From assembly GCA_026391835.1 (NCBI GenBank), contig JAPLDF010000037.1, positions 1-43,872 on the forward strand: DNA of 43,872 bases. Reading direction: 5' to 3'. Made by a program: the position numbers and the translations under genes. Shown piece after piece: positions 16,250 through 25,988 of this stretch. The number at the start of each line of letters is the position of its first letter. Position 1 is the stretch's first letter. Under the pieces are notes generated by a model, which was not told where the DNA came from, ran no database searches, and saw nothing but the letters and a program-made list of their open reading frames with translations. The stretch is from Bacteroidota bacterium (GTDB lineage: Bacteria > Bacteroidota > Bacteroidia > Bacteroidales > FEN-979).

Positions 16250-18625
16250 ATGAAACTTTATCATTACATCTTCACCAGCATTTTAATTTTTTCAGGATTT
16301 ATTCGGGTTTATTCCCAGCAGGTTCCCATTGGCCAATGGCGTGACGAGCTTCCCTATACCCTCGTCAACTCGGTGACCGATGCGGGCACCAGGATTTATG
16401 CCTCCACCCCCTATGCCGTTTTTTATGTCGACAAAACAGACAACAGTGTTGTAAGGATCACAAAAATTTCGGGCTTGTCGGACATCGGGATCAGCTGCAT
16501 CAATTACAACAAAGCTTACAAAACACTCGTAATCGCTTACACCAATGCGAACATCGATATCATCAAGAACAATGAGATCATCAACATCTCAGATATCAAA
16601 CGCAAACCCATTCTTGGCAATAAAACCATCAACAACATCTTTTTTATCGGCAAAGACGCCTATTTGTCCTGCGGATTTGGCATTGTTGTACTTGATTTGA
16701 ACAAGGAAGAAATACGGGATACTTACTACATCGGCAAAGACGGCAGCCAGGTCAACGTGCTTGCCATGACCAAAGACCAGCATGATACGCTGTTTGCCGC
16801 CACCGAACAGGGGATTTACAAAGCCCTGGCCAATGATCCCAACCTGTCAAATTTCTCCTCGTGGCGGAAAGATGCGCGTATCGATACGACTGCCACCTAC
16901 AGTACGATCACCTGGTTTGCCGGAACAGTTTTCGTCAATAAAAAGAAAGGATCGAATGCCGGCGATACGATTTGTTCATATTCCGGCGGAAGCTGGAGCC
17001 GTTTCGGACAGGCACCGTATTCCCCGGTGATGCATATCGAATCGAATGACCAGTATATGCTTGTGGCCTATGATGGTTTTACCAAGGCTTTCAACACAAG
17101 TTTTGAGCTGGTTACAAATGTTCCCGGTGCCGAATATCCGCAATACGCCATTCCCGACCAGGACGGTTTGATGTGGGTTGGTGATACCTATTCCGGGCTG
17201 GCAAGCTTCAACCCTTCAACGCATGTTGTAAACCACATAAGCCTGAATGGCCCGTCAACCGCGCTTGCCTTCAGCATGACCTGCAGCGGGAATGAGCTCT
17301 ATATAGCCCCGGGCGGAATTGCCAGTAACTACAGCCCGATCTTTTATAAACCGCAGGTGTACCATTACAACAATTCCGACTGGAAAAACCTTGAAGGATA
17401 CAACAGTCCGTTGTTCAACCAAACCTATGCCATTGTAAGCATTGCAATAGATCCGAATGACAAAAAGCATGTTTTTGCCGCCTCTTTCGGGAAAGGAGTG
17501 CTCGAAATATACAATGACTCTGCAATCAGGCGGTTTACATCCGGAAACAGCACCCTGTCCAACTATGCCGGATCGGATACGGCAGATGTCCGCGTTGGCG
17601 GAGTTGCCTTTGACGGAAGCGGAAACTTATGGGCGGTTTCGTCGCATACCAACAACTGCCTCTCCCTGAAAAGAGGCAATAACTGGACTGCCTACAACAT
17701 CCCCATCGAGATCGACATGGGCAAACTCATCGTGGACAAACACGGCCAGGTTTGGGTCCAGCTGCGATACGGAACCATGAACTCAAATTCGCTGATGGTG
17801 TTTACCAACAACGGCACGCCGGACAATCCGGCTGATGACAACTTCAAACTCTTAAATTCATCCGTGGGAAGCGGGAACATCCCGGGTACTACTGTTTTAA
17901 CGATGGCTGAAGATAAAAAAGGTGAAATCTGGGTCGGAACCGAAAAAGGGATCGCCGTATTTTACACGCCCGAGGATATTTTCAGCGGGCAAAATTTCGA
18001 TGCCCAGCGTATCCTGATCACCCAGGGAAGTTATGTGCAGTACCTGCTTGAAAATGAAACGGTCACATCTATTGCGGTGGACGGTGCCAACCAGAAATGG
18101 GTGGGAACCGACCGCGGGGGAGTTTACCTCTTTTCGGAAGACGGGACAAAAGAGATCTTCCATTTTACTGCCGAAAACAGTCCCCTGTTGTCGAACAGGA
18201 TTACCTGCATTGCCTTGAACAGTGACGGATATGTGTTTTTTGGAACCGACAACGGCGTGATCTCTTTCAGGGGATCTGCAACGACAGGCGGCGAGAGCAA
18301 CCAGGACGTATATGCATTCCCGAATCCGGTAAAGGAAGATTATGATGGCTGCATCGCAGTACGGGGCCTTGTTGACAATGCACAGGTGAAAATAACCGAC
18401 GTGAATGGCGTTTTGGTTTATTCGGGCCACGCCGGAAGCCTGAACGGTTCAAATTGTGCCAGTTTGAGCGGAACCAATGCGCAGACGGGTGTATTTGGCG
18501 GACAGGTGGTATGGGATGGAAGAAATTTCGATGGAAAAAAGGCCCACACAGGGGTTTATCTTGTTTTTGCTTCCGATGATACCGGAGCTGAAAAGGTAGT
18601 CACCAAAATCCTCATCATCGACTGA
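16250..18625 (+). CDS. porZ: PorZ-like type IX secretion surface protein (two beta-propellers, C-terminal sorting-like domain)
   Basis: A 791-aa exported protein with a signal peptide (MKLYHYIFTSILIFSGFIRV, then YSQ). Its N-terminal region (GQWRDELPYTLVNSVTDAG; GLSDIGISCINYN; IAYTNANIDII) matches my recollection of the PorZ propeller. Further repeats of the IWVGTEKGIAVF / KWVGTDRGGVYLF type are two-component-regulator propeller blades, and the C-terminus (AFPNPVKEDYDG..., HTGVYLVFASDD) resembles a type IX sorting domain. In Porphyromonas, PorZ sits on the surface and helps deliver anionic LPS to the PorU sortase. The ATG at 16250 was chosen for the signal peptide. recO overlaps its stop by one base (TGATG). 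Confidence 0.85.
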   Translation: MKLYHYIFTSILIFSGFIRVYSQQVPIGQWRDELPYTLVNSVTDAGTRIYASTPYAVFYVDKTDNSVVRITKISGLSDIGISCINYNKAYKTLVIAYTNANIDIIKNNEIINISDIKRKPILGNKTINNIFFIGKDAYLSCGFGIVVLDLNKEEIRDTYYIGKDGSQVNVLAMTKDQHDTLFAATEQGIYKALANDPNLSNFSSWRKDARIDTTATYSTITWFAGTVFVNKKKGSNAGDTICSYSGGSWSRFGQAPYSPVMHIESNDQYMLVAYDGFTKAFNTSFELVTNVPGAEYPQYAIPDQDGLMWVGDTYSGLASFNPSTHVVNHISLNGPSTALAFSMTCSGNELYIAPGGIASNYSPIFYKPQVYHYNNSDWKNLEGYNSPLFNQTYAIVSIAIDPNDKKHVFAASFGKGVLEIYNDSAIRRFTSGNSTLSNYAGSDTADVRVGGVAFDGSGNLWAVSSHTNNCLSLKRGNNWTAYNIPIEIDMGKLIVDKHGQVWVQLRYGTMNSNSLMVFTNNGTPDNPADDNFKLLNSSVGSGNIPGTTVLTMAEDKKGEIWVGTEKGIAVFYTPEDIFSGQNFDAQRILITQGSYVQYLLENETVTSIAVDGANQKWVGTDRGGVYLFSEDGTKEIFHFTAENSPLLSNRITCIALNSDGYVFFGTDNGVISFRGSATTGGESNQDVYAFPNPVKEDYDGCIAVRGLVDNAQVKITDVNGVLVYSGHAGSLNGSNCASLSGTNAQTGVFGGQVVWDGRNFDGKKAHTGVYLVFASDDTGAEKVVTKILIID

Positions 18626-19383
18626 TGCTTCATTCAACCAATGGCATCGTTTTTCACTCCCTCAAATACTCAGAAACCAGTATCATTGTAAAAGTTTATA
18701 CAGAACTATTCGGGCTCCAGTCCTACCTCATCAAGGGAATCCGCAGTTCCCGTTCGAAAATCAAGGCTGGCCTTTTCCAGCCCCTGACGCTGCTTGACCT
18801 GGTGGTTTATCACAAGGAGAAACAGTCGCTGCAGTCGGTAAAAGAGGTCCACCTGGCCCACCCGTTTAAAAACATTCCGTTTGACATCCGCAAAAGCGCG
18901 GTTGCCATGTTTATCAACGAACTGATCTACAAAGCTATCAGGGAAGAGGAGGCCAACCCGGACCTGTTCGTCTTTCTCTGGCAAACCTGCCTGCTTCTGG
19001 ATGAGACCGACGACAGCGTTTCCGGCTTTCACATCCACTTTGCCATCCGGCTTTGCGAGTACCTTGGTATTTTACCACAAAACAACTATTCCGATAGTCA
19101 CCGGATCTTCAATCTCCGGGAAGGAGTTTTCCAACCGGTGGTGCCTGGCCACCCGCATTACCTCGACCCCGAAAACAGCCGCCTTTTCAGCAGGCTGCTC
19201 GAATTATGCAGCACAGAGCCAATGAAAAACGGCGTAACCGGCATATGGCAAAATGGCGAAATATTCCCGAACGCCGGATCCCGGAACCAGTTCCTCGACA
19301 CCATCCTACTATATTACCGGCTGCACCTCCCGGGGTTCAAGGGAGTGCAGTCGCATCTTATCCTCCACGATGTTATGGCCTAA
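18625..19383 (+). CDS. recO: DNA repair protein RecO
   Basis: RecO loads RecA onto SSB-coated DNA in the RecFOR pathway. The 252-aa protein has the N-terminal OB fold (GIVFHSLKYSETSIIVKVYTE) and the helical C-terminal part, with normal length. The zinc cysteines present in some RecO proteins are not evident. Its start overlaps the stop of the PorZ-like gene, so the two are translationally coupled. Confidence 0.95.
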   Translation: MLHSTNGIVFHSLKYSETSIIVKVYTELFGLQSYLIKGIRSSRSKIKAGLFQPLTLLDLVVYHKEKQSLQSVKEVHLAHPFKNIPFDIRKSAVAMFINELIYKAIREEEANPDLFVFLWQTCLLLDETDDSVSGFHIHFAIRLCEYLGILPQNNYSDSHRIFNLREGVFQPVVPGHPHYLDPENSRLFSRLLELCSTEPMKNGVTGIWQNGEIFPNAGSRNQFLDTILLYYRLHLPGFKGVQSHLILHDVMA

Positions 19384-19388
19384 ATCCT

Positions 19389-19396
19389 TATCTTTG
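19389..19396 (+). promoter_or_regulatory. -7 element for lysS
   Basis: TATCTTTG matches TAnnTTTG, 17 nt before the lysS ATG. Between them is a small 5-bp hairpin (GCCGA/TCGGC) in what would be the untranslated leader. Confidence 0.55.
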
Positions 19397-19413
19397 CCGA
19401 AAATATCGGCAAT

Positions 19414-20931
19414 ATGACAACAGGATTAACAGAACAGGAAACGATACGCAGAAACTCACTGAATGAACTTATCAGGCTTGGCATCAACCCCTACCCGCCG
19501 GAAACATTTGAAGTCAATGTTAAAGCCGCTGAGATAAAGAAAAATTTCGCGGCAGACAACACCCTTTACCAGCAGGCGTCCATCGCAGGCCGGATCATGA
19601 GCAGGCGCATCATGGGTGCTGCCTCGTTTGTTGAACTCCAGGATGAGAGCGGCCGTATTCAGCTCTATGTCAAAAGAGATGACATTTGCCCGGGAGAGGA
19701 TAAAACATTATACAATACGGCATTTAAAAAACTGCTCGACATCGGTGACATCATCGGGATAACCGGTTTTGTTTTCATCACCCAGATGGGTGAAATCACC
19801 ATCCATGTTCAATCACTGAAGCTGTTAAGCAAATCGCTGCGCCCGTTGCCCATCGTGAAAGAAAAAGAAGACGAGGTCTTTGACGCCTTTACCGATCCCG
19901 AACAGCGTTACCGCCAGCGTTATGTCGACATGATCGTGAACCCTGAAGTCCGCGAGGTGTTTGTAAAGCGCAACATCCTGCTGAATTCCATGCGGAATTA
20001 CCTGAATGCCAAATCATACCTCGAAGTTGAGACACCGATCCTGCAACCCCTCTACGGCGGTGCTGCGGCAAGGCCGTTCAAGACATTCCACAACACCCTC
20101 GACATGACCCTGTATCTCCGTATCGCCAATGAGCTTTACCTGAAACGGCTGATCGTGGGCGGGTACGACGGGGTGTACGAATTTTCGAAAGATTTCCGCA
20201 ACGAAGGCATGGACCGCTTTCACAACCCCGAATTCACCCAGATGGAACTCTACGTTGCGTATAAGGATTATGAGTGGATGATGGACCTCGTGGAGGAGAT
20301 GGTAGAGAAGATTGCCATCGACCTGCACCAGACCACCCAGGTACAGGTTGGCGAAAACCTCATCGATTTCAAACGGCCATGGAAAAGATTCACCATGTTT
20401 GAAGCCATCGAACATTTCACCGGGGTCGACATCAGCGATAAAAACGAAGACGAACTCGGCGTGATTGCCAGGGAGCTGGATGTTCCCATCGACCGTACCA
20501 TGGCCAAGGGGAAGATCATCGACCAGATTTTCGGTGAAAAATGCGAGCCGTTCCTGGTTCAGCCAACGTTCATCACCGATTATCCCGTGGAGATGTCGCC
20601 GCTGGCCAAAAAGCACCGCAGCAAACCGGGGCTCGTGGAGCGTTTTGAAGCAATATGCAACGGGAAGGAGCTCTGCAACTCCTTCTCCGAGCTGAACGAT
20701 CCCATCGACCAGCGCGAACGGTTTGAATCTCAACTCGAACTCGGAAAACGCGGTGATGACGAGTCAATGGTGCTCGATGAAGATTTCCTGAGGGCACTCG
20801 AATTCGGGATGCCCCCGACAGCCGGACTTGGCATAGGGATTGACAGGCTGGCCATGATCATGACCAATTCTCAATCCATCCAGGATGTGCTGTTCTTCCC
20901 GCAGATGCGGCCGGAAAAACGGAATGGTTAG
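19414..20931 (+). CDS. lysS: Lysine--tRNA ligase, class II
   Basis: LysRS charges tRNA-Lys. The 505-aa protein has the N-terminal OB-fold anticodon-binding domain ([21 protein letters not shown]), class II motif 2 ([18 protein letters not shown]) and motif 3 ([11 protein letters not shown]), and ends in the usual [10 protein letters not shown]. The length is standard. It is transcribed from its own -7 element and ends 61 bp from the convergent deiminase gene. Confidence 0.97.
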   Translation: MTTGLTEQETIRRNSLNELIRLGINPYPPETFEVNVKAAEIKKNFAADNTLYQQASIAGRIMSRRIMGAASFVELQDESGRIQLYVKRDDICPGEDKTLYNTAFKKLLDIGDIIGITGFVFITQMGEITIHVQSLKLLSKSLRPLPIVKEKEDEVFDAFTDPEQRYRQRYVDMIVNPEVREVFVKRNILLNSMRNYLNAKSYLEVETPILQPLYGGAAARPFKTFHNTLDMTLYLRIANELYLKRLIVGGYDGVYEFSKDFRNEGMDRFHNPEFTQMELYVAYKDYEWMMDLVEEMVEKIAIDLHQTTQVQVGENLIDFKRPWKRFTMFEAIEHFTGVDISDKNEDELGVIARELDVPIDRTMAKGKIIDQIFGEKCEPFLVQPTFITDYPVEMSPLAKKHRSKPGLVERFEAICNGKELCNSFSELNDPIDQRERFESQLELGKRGDDESMVLDEDFLRALEFGMPPTAGLGIGIDRLAMIMTNSQSIQDVLFFPQMRPEKRNG

Positions 20932-20992
20932 CTGAATTTGTAATCCATCAGCCGGTTCATCCACCCCTTGCGGAATCCTGATGCCCCGTTTG

Positions 20993-23032
20993 CTAACGGA
21001 TCAGGACCATCCTCCTCGTTTCAGCACTATTTTCACTGGTAAGCCGGTAAAGGTATATACCCCCCGGGAGTCTGCTGCCCCCGGGCCCGGTACCATCCCA
21101 ATGAACGGTTGTGGTTCCCGGTTCGAGCACCTGCGAAAGCAACGTCCTGATCCTGGCTCCCCTGATGTCAAGAATTTCAAGTGTTACCAATCCACGCTGT
21201 TTCATTTCAACGGGAATGGAGGTTGCCGAGCTGAACGGGTTGGGGTAGTTGTTCCCGATTTTCGCACCTGCTGCAGGTTCTGCGATGGTCTGAAGCAAAT
21301 CATGGTTAACCATGATGATCACATGAAAAGTACCCGAGGAAGTGGTAACCCGCATGCTGTCGATATCATACACCATTGACGGGTATAAATTCACCGGGAA
21401 TGCCATCGCTATCCGCACTGCCACGCTGTCGCCGGGCTGGAGCAGATGGGGTAAAACCGCCACCGACATGGAATCCACCCACCACGTCAGGGAGGTGCCA
21501 AATTGCTGAACTGCCTCCAGGCTGATTGCGTTTCCCGTATAATTATGCAACTGGGTCATTTGCCTGCCTTCGCCAATTGTCCTGATCCAGAGGGTGTCGG
21601 GGACAGGGGTTAAATTGGTATAAACGGACTGGAAAACAAAGGGATCGGCCGCTCCTATGAACGGAGCAGAGGCATGGCGCCCCGACTGGTCGGCCGCCGT
21701 CAGGTAATACCGGATCACACTGCCGGCCGGTTGCCCGGGGATGGCGCCCCTGTATTGTTTGCCTGCTGTATTCAGCATCAGGGCGGTATGATACGGCCCC
21801 CCGTTCACCTGGTAATGGATCAGCACCGAATCGGCGATAACCGGCTGATGGCTGCTGGCAAAGATTTCTGCGAACAGCACATAGTCATGCCCGACAGGCT
21901 GATTGCCGGTAATGGGAATATGTTTGATATGGAGCAGCCCGACATCGGCGATCCCCATCACCCGGCAGTGGAGGGCATCGGTCGATATCCAGGGCGTTGA
22001 AGGGTTCCCGATAAAGCCAAACACCTGGTAACCTGGCATGGCAGATTCATAAACAGCCTTTGCGCTGTCGTCCCAGCTGGAATTTAAAAAAGGTACGAGT
22101 ACTTTGTTGTTGAGGATCACCGAATTGGAATAGGGCTGGTCCTGGGGGGTCATCACCCGGAACACCTTGTAGTTATATCCATAAGAGCAGGTTTGTGAAG
22201 CCCAGTAGGTTGCAGCCGACTCAAGCGCGGTGTATTCGGGATCGGAAGTAAGGACCTTCCTGATCAATATTTTATCGGGGGCAAGGAACTTCCCCCAGCA
22301 ATCGATGTGATCAATGGTGGATGAAATATTCGGATCGGGAACCACCTGGTAATTGTCGATGCCAAGATACCTGCTCATTTTTTCCGCAATCGTATCGTGC
22401 GCCTGGGTTGGGTTCTCAACCCACACAAGATCGGTAGAGGCGGATATTCCAAACCCGTCGGTCATATAGTCACCACCTGTGGAGATGACGTTCATACCAA
22501 ACCATGGAAGTCCAAGCATTTGCGCAACCTTTTTCGGGATATCATCATCATTGGGGCGCGGGCGGTTGTATGGGAAATCGACAATTCCAACCTGGTCGGC
22601 GGAGTCCGTTTCAAACCACGGGCCATAGTCCCTGGTCCAGTAACTGTCGGACGGGGCGATCAGGAAATTACAGTGGCTGGTATCAACCCCGTTGGCCACA
22701 TACTGGCTGATCACCGTGTTTTGCTGGGCTACTGTTGCCACGATGGTTGTGACAGTTACACCGGCCGCCATCTCCTTGATGAGCGATATCGGAATGCCAA
22801 AAGGGTACCTCACCAGGGCGCCCTGCATCCTGTCGAACTCGGCAACATTCCTGATCGATGCCGACGGAGGGCCGGTTTCAACGAACCCCCTGCCAATTTC
22901 GTTTTTTCGCAGCAACTCATCAGGCGACATTTCGTGCTGAAGGACCGGCCTGATGTTCTGTGAATTATCCTGCGACATGGCTGCTGATGCCATCAGAAAA
23001 GCCAGGACAATGGTAGTGAAAATCTGTCTCAT
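20993..23032 (-). CDS. Secreted peptidylarginine-deiminase-like enzyme with type IX sorting domain
   Basis: A 679-aa exported protein of the agmatine/peptidylarginine deiminase fold. It has signal peptide 1-20, catalytic domain about 50-365, an Ig-like region, and a C-terminal type A sorting domain (NNYPNPFSSATSIPVEM; LPGGIYLYRL; final basic RRMVLIR). Asp135 (WTRDYGPW), His242 and Asp244 (DHIDCWGKFL) and Cys356 (ALHCRVMG) fit the catalytic set D130/H236/D238/C351 of Porphyromonas gingivalis PPAD at nearly constant offset. Arg157 and Arg159 (YNRPRPND) fit PPAD R152/R154, which bind the carboxylate of C-terminal arginine. It should convert arginine to citrulline in peptides at the surface; agmatine as substrate is the alternative. 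Confidence 0.9.
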   Translation of the reverse strand: MRQIFTTIVLAFLMASAAMSQDNSQNIRPVLQHEMSPDELLRKNEIGRGFVETGPPSASIRNVAEFDRMQGALVRYPFGIPISLIKEMAAGVTVTTIVATVAQQNTVISQYVANGVDTSHCNFLIAPSDSYWTRDYGPWFETDSADQVGIVDFPYNRPRPNDDDIPKKVAQMLGLPWFGMNVISTGGDYMTDGFGISASTDLVWVENPTQAHDTIAEKMSRYLGIDNYQVVPDPNISSTIDHIDCWGKFLAPDKILIRKVLTSDPEYTALESAATYWASQTCSYGYNYKVFRVMTPQDQPYSNSVILNNKVLVPFLNSSWDDSAKAVYESAMPGYQVFGFIGNPSTPWISTDALHCRVMGIADVGLLHIKHIPITGNQPVGHDYVLFAEIFASSHQPVIADSVLIHYQVNGGPYHTALMLNTAGKQYRGAIPGQPAGSVIRYYLTAADQSGRHASAPFIGAADPFVFQSVYTNLTPVPDTLWIRTIGEGRQMTQLHNYTGNAISLEAVQQFGTSLTWWVDSMSVAVLPHLLQPGDSVAVRIAMAFPVNLYPSMVYDIDSMRVTTSSGTFHVIIMVNHDLLQTIAEPAAGAKIGNNYPNPFSSATSIPVEMKQRGLVTLEILDIRGARIRTLLSQVLEPGTTTVHWDGTGPGGSRLPGGIYLYRLTSENSAETRRMVLIR

Positions 23033-23051
23033 TCTTAAAAGATTAGGGATA

Positions 23052-23080
23052 CAAATATAACACTTTCATTTTCTACCAAA
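23052..23080 (-). promoter_or_regulatory. Promoter of the PPAD-like gene
   Basis: On the minus strand: TTTG (23080-23077), 17 nt, TATATTTG (23059-23052), then the ATG 19 nt further on. This is one of the best matches to the Bacteroidota promoter consensus in the window. Confidence 0.7.
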
Positions 23081-23085
23081 ATCAT

Positions 23086-23093
23086 TAAATTTG
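23086..23093 (+). promoter_or_regulatory. -7 element for the CDF transporter
   Basis: TAAATTTG matches TAnnTTTG and lies 16 nt before the ATG at 23110. It is only 5 bp from the -33 element of the divergent PPAD-like promoter. Confidence 0.5.
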
Positions 23094-23109
23094 CTGAAAT
23101 TTGGCTGAA

Positions 23110-23964
23110 ATGAACAAAAAAGTCGGTGCCGCCCGTCTCTCCATTTTCTCAAACAGTTTTCTCATTATTTTGAAAATTACCGTCGGGCTTCTCTCCGGTT
23201 CGGTGAGTATCATTTCAGAGGCCATTCATTCATTCATGGACCTGCTTGCTTCGTTTGTTGCCTTTTTTTCGGTGCGGATTTCCGACACGCCCGCCGATGA
23301 ACGCCACCCTTACGGTCACGGGAAATTTGAAAACATCTCCGGGGTGGTTGAAGCCCTGCTCATTTTTATTGCAGCATTCTGGATTATTTTCGAAGCCGTG
23401 AAAAAAATAATCCATCCGACGGAAGTAGAAAAGATCGGCCTTGGGTTCGCCGTGATGATCGTTTCTGCCATCGTGAACATCTTTGTTTCCAGAAAGCTTT
23501 ACCGTATTGCAAAAGAAACAGATTCCGTGGCACTTGAAGCCGATGCGCTGCACCTCAAGACCGATGTGTACACATCCTTTGGTGTGGCTACCGGCCTTAT
23601 ATTGATGTGGGTCAGCGGAATACACCTGGTTGACCCCATCGTGGCCATTTTTGTCGCGCTCCTGATCCTGAAGGAATCGTACGAATTATTTTCAAAGGCT
23701 TATGCACCGCTGCTGGACCTTGCCCTGCCGGCCGATGAAGTTTCCCGGATTTCGGGCATCATACAGCACCGCTGTACCGATGAAATGAGTTTTCATGACC
23801 TGCGTACGCGCAAAGCCGGCAATTATAAATACATTGACTTTCACCTTAACCTTGACCCGGATAAGACAGTCAGGGAGGCCCACGAGATTTGCGACAGGAT
23901 GGAAGAAGATATAAAGAAAGCCTTTGACCACGCGGAAGTCACCATACATGTGGAAAATTTCTAA
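23110..23964 (+). CDS. Cation diffusion facilitator family transporter
   Basis: A 284-aa inner-membrane metal/proton antiporter (Zn, Fe, Mn or similar). It has six predicted membrane segments, the HSFMDL variant of the TM2 metal site, the ERHPYGHGKFE loop, the ALEADALHLKTDVYTS TM5 site, and a cytosolic C-terminal domain (FHDLRTRKAGNYKYIDFHLNLD...) with metal-binding histidines. The ATG at 23110 is preferred to the TTG at 23101 nine bases upstream in the same frame. It is divergent from the PPAD-like gene. Confidence 0.94.
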   Translation: MNKKVGAARLSIFSNSFLIILKITVGLLSGSVSIISEAIHSFMDLLASFVAFFSVRISDTPADERHPYGHGKFENISGVVEALLIFIAAFWIIFEAVKKIIHPTEVEKIGLGFAVMIVSAIVNIFVSRKLYRIAKETDSVALEADALHLKTDVYTSFGVATGLILMWVSGIHLVDPIVAIFVALLILKESYELFSKAYAPLLDLALPADEVSRISGIIQHRCTDEMSFHDLRTRKAGNYKYIDFHLNLDPDKTVREAHEICDRMEEDIKKAFDHAEVTIHVENF

Positions 23965-23974
23965 AATAAAACCC

Positions 23975-23982
23975 TATTTTTG
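23975..23982 (+). promoter_or_regulatory. Possible -7 element for the LysM transglycosylase gene
   Basis: TATTTTTG matches TAnnTTTG. It lies inside a hairpin CCCTAT/ATAGGG (about 23972-24000), and the preferred ATG (24098) is 115 nt downstream, so the transcript would have a long leader. Weak call. Confidence 0.3.
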
Positions 23983-24097
23983 CAGTTATTCTTTATAGGG
24001 ATGGGTTGAGTTTGAAGAATTATCCCGTCCATGATCAAATTATTACACAAACTCAGCCTGTCGAAGTATGTACCAGTATTCTTTAAATGTTATCTTC

Positions 24098-25900
24098 ATG
24101 GTATTGAAAAAAATCCAGGTTGCCCTTCTTTTATTCCTGTTACTCCCGTTTTGTCTCACGGCACAAGAGCCCTTCAGGCCTGATTCAACACTCCGGAACA
24201 GGCATTTTATCGAAGACGACCAGGTTGTCGTCATGCTTGACAGCCTTGCAAACCTTAAAATATTTGAAGATACCCGGTTCCCGAATGCAAACCAGTACCA
24301 GAACTGGAGCACCTATTCAGACAATGATATTCCAGTGTTTTCCGATTCGGTTTACCGTGAACGGATTGCTCTGATGAACGACCAGTCGCCTTTTGAGTTT
24401 GTTTACAATACGGAAGTGAAAAACTTCATTGACCTCTACGGGGTAAGAAAGCGTAAACTGACAGCACGCATCCTCGGGCTGGCGCAAATTTATTTCCCAC
24501 TTTTTGAGGAACAGCTTGATAAATACAACATGCCGCTGGAGTTAAAATACCTGGCCGTAATCGAATCGGCCCTTAACCCGGTAGCCAACTCGCCGGCTGG
24601 CGCCAAGGGTTTGTGGCAGTTTATGTATGGCACCGGGAAAGTTTACGGTTTAAAGGTAAGCACCTATGTCGACGACCGGTTCGACCCCTACAAGTCGACC
24701 ATTGCCGCGTGCGAACACCTCACCGACCTTTACGACATTTACGGCAGCTGGTCGCTCGCCCTTGCCGCTTACAATTCGGGGGCGGGAAATGTCAACAAGG
24801 CCATCCGCCGTTCCGGGGGCATCAAGAATTTCTGGGCAATAAAGAAATACCTGCCAAAGGAGACCGCCTCGTATGTTCCTGCCTTCATTGCCGCAAGTTA
24901 TGTGATCACCTATGCCAACGAACACAAGATCAATCCGGTTGATCCGGGAATCCTATACTACGAAGTAGATACGGTAACTGTAAGGAACCCCCTGTCATTC
25001 GACCAGATTTCGGAAATGCTCACCATCCCGATGGAGGAAATTATGTTCCTGAATCCTTCATACAAGCGCAAAGTTATCCCGGCCACCCCTGAAAACCCTT
25101 ATAAACTACGTTTGCGGAAAAAGTATATCGGGAACTTTATCAACAACGAAGCCGCTCTTTACAAGTACAGAACAAAGGAGGGCCTGGCTAGCGATGCCAT
25201 GATGCAGATGGTGTATAACACCTACCGCGAATCGGAACTATACACCGTTAAAAGCGGCGAAACCGTTGCCTCTATCTCAAAAAAGTTCCACATGACCCCC
25301 GCTGAACTTAAATCGCTCAACGGGCTGAAGAAAAACTCGGTGAAACCCAATAAAAAAATCCTGGTGTATACCAATACGACCAGGGGCAAAAACCCTGACA
25401 GTGGCGTAACCTCAACGTATATTCCCCAGGCTGTTCCCAAGGATACTTCCATGAAACCGGCCACCGTAAACCCCGGTTCCGAGCCGGTGGTGCCCAAATC
25501 AACCACTCCACCCGCACAGCCCGCCGAGACTCCTGTGACCGTTCATGTGGTTAAAAGCGGTGAAAACCTGGGAATAATTGCTGCCAAATATCATTGCACT
25601 TCGGCTGACCTGATGAAATGGAATAACCTGAATGACCAGAAAATCCTCGTTGGCCAGAAAATCAGCGTTGTTTCGGCCGGCAAGGCTTCCGCAACAACCG
25701 GCAAACCTGAAGCAACCTCCAAAACGAAAACACCCGCCACCGGAAGCCAGCGGGTAACCACCTACACGATCCAGCAGGGCGACAACCTCTGGGGTATCGC
25801 CGGGAAGTTCGATGTTACCGTATCGCAGTTGAAAACGCTCAACAAGTTAAAAAATAACAGCCGCCTTACACCCGGTCAAAAGATCAAGATCCCCAAATAA
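24098..25900 (+). CDS. MltD-like lytic transglycosylase with three LysM domains
   Basis: A 600-aa exported enzyme that cleaves peptidoglycan with formation of 1,6-anhydromuropeptides. It has a signal peptide ([22 protein letters not shown]), a family 1 SLT domain with catalytic Glu in [20 protein letters not shown] and the [14 protein letters not shown] block, then LysM domains at about 382-424, 483-525 and 556-600, separated by Pro/Thr-rich linkers. The ATG at 24098 gives the cleanest signal peptide; an in-frame ATG at 24068 adds ten residues. It stands alone between the CDF gene and the TetR-led operon. Confidence 0.93.
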   Translation: MVLKKIQVALLLFLLLPFCLTAQEPFRPDSTLRNRHFIEDDQVVVMLDSLANLKIFEDTRFPNANQYQNWSTYSDNDIPVFSDSVYRERIALMNDQSPFEFVYNTEVKNFIDLYGVRKRKLTARILGLAQIYFPLFEEQLDKYNMPLELKYLAVIESALNPVANSPAGAKGLWQFMYGTGKVYGLKVSTYVDDRFDPYKSTIAACEHLTDLYDIYGSWSLALAAYNSGAGNVNKAIRRSGGIKNFWAIKKYLPKETASYVPAFIAASYVITYANEHKINPVDPGILYYEVDTVTVRNPLSFDQISEMLTIPMEEIMFLNPSYKRKVIPATPENPYKLRLRKKYIGNFINNEAALYKYRTKEGLASDAMMQMVYNTYRESELYTVKSGETVASISKKFHMTPAELKSLNGLKKNSVKPNKKILVYTNTTRGKNPDSGVTSTYIPQAVPKDTSMKPATVNPGSEPVVPKSTTPPAQPAETPVTVHVVKSGENLGIIAAKYHCTSADLMKWNNLNDQKILVGQKISVVSAGKASATTGKPEATSKTKTPATGSQRVTTYTIQQGDNLWGIAGKFDVTVSQLKTLNKLKNNSRLTPGQKIKIPK

Positions 25901-25915
25901 TTTTTCGCATAATTG

Positions 25916-25945
25916 TTGCTTTGTTAAAAAAATACATTACCTTTG
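25916..25945 (+). promoter_or_regulatory. Promoter of the TetR-efflux operon
   Basis: TTG (25916-25918), 19 nt, TACCTTTG (25938-25945). The operator palindrome begins 5 nt after the -7 element, about where transcription would start. Confidence 0.65.
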
Positions 25946-25950
25946 ACCAG

Positions 25951-25986
25951 TTGGTTAAACCAAATGATTAATCCATCCGGTTAAAC
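25951..25986 (+). promoter_or_regulatory. Likely TetR operator (TTGGTT-A-AACCAA) with a second half-copy
   Basis: A perfect 6-bp inverted repeat around a central A (25951-25963), placed just downstream of the -7 element and 25 bp before the TetR ATG. The core GGTTAAAC recurs at 25979-25986. The position suits autorepression; binding itself is inferred. Confidence 0.55.
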
Positions 25987-25988
25987 AC

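Noticed and set aside
22397-22963. 188-codon open frame antisense to the PPAD-like gene
   Set aside because: No recognisable domain and it lies opposite the conserved catalytic region of the deiminase.
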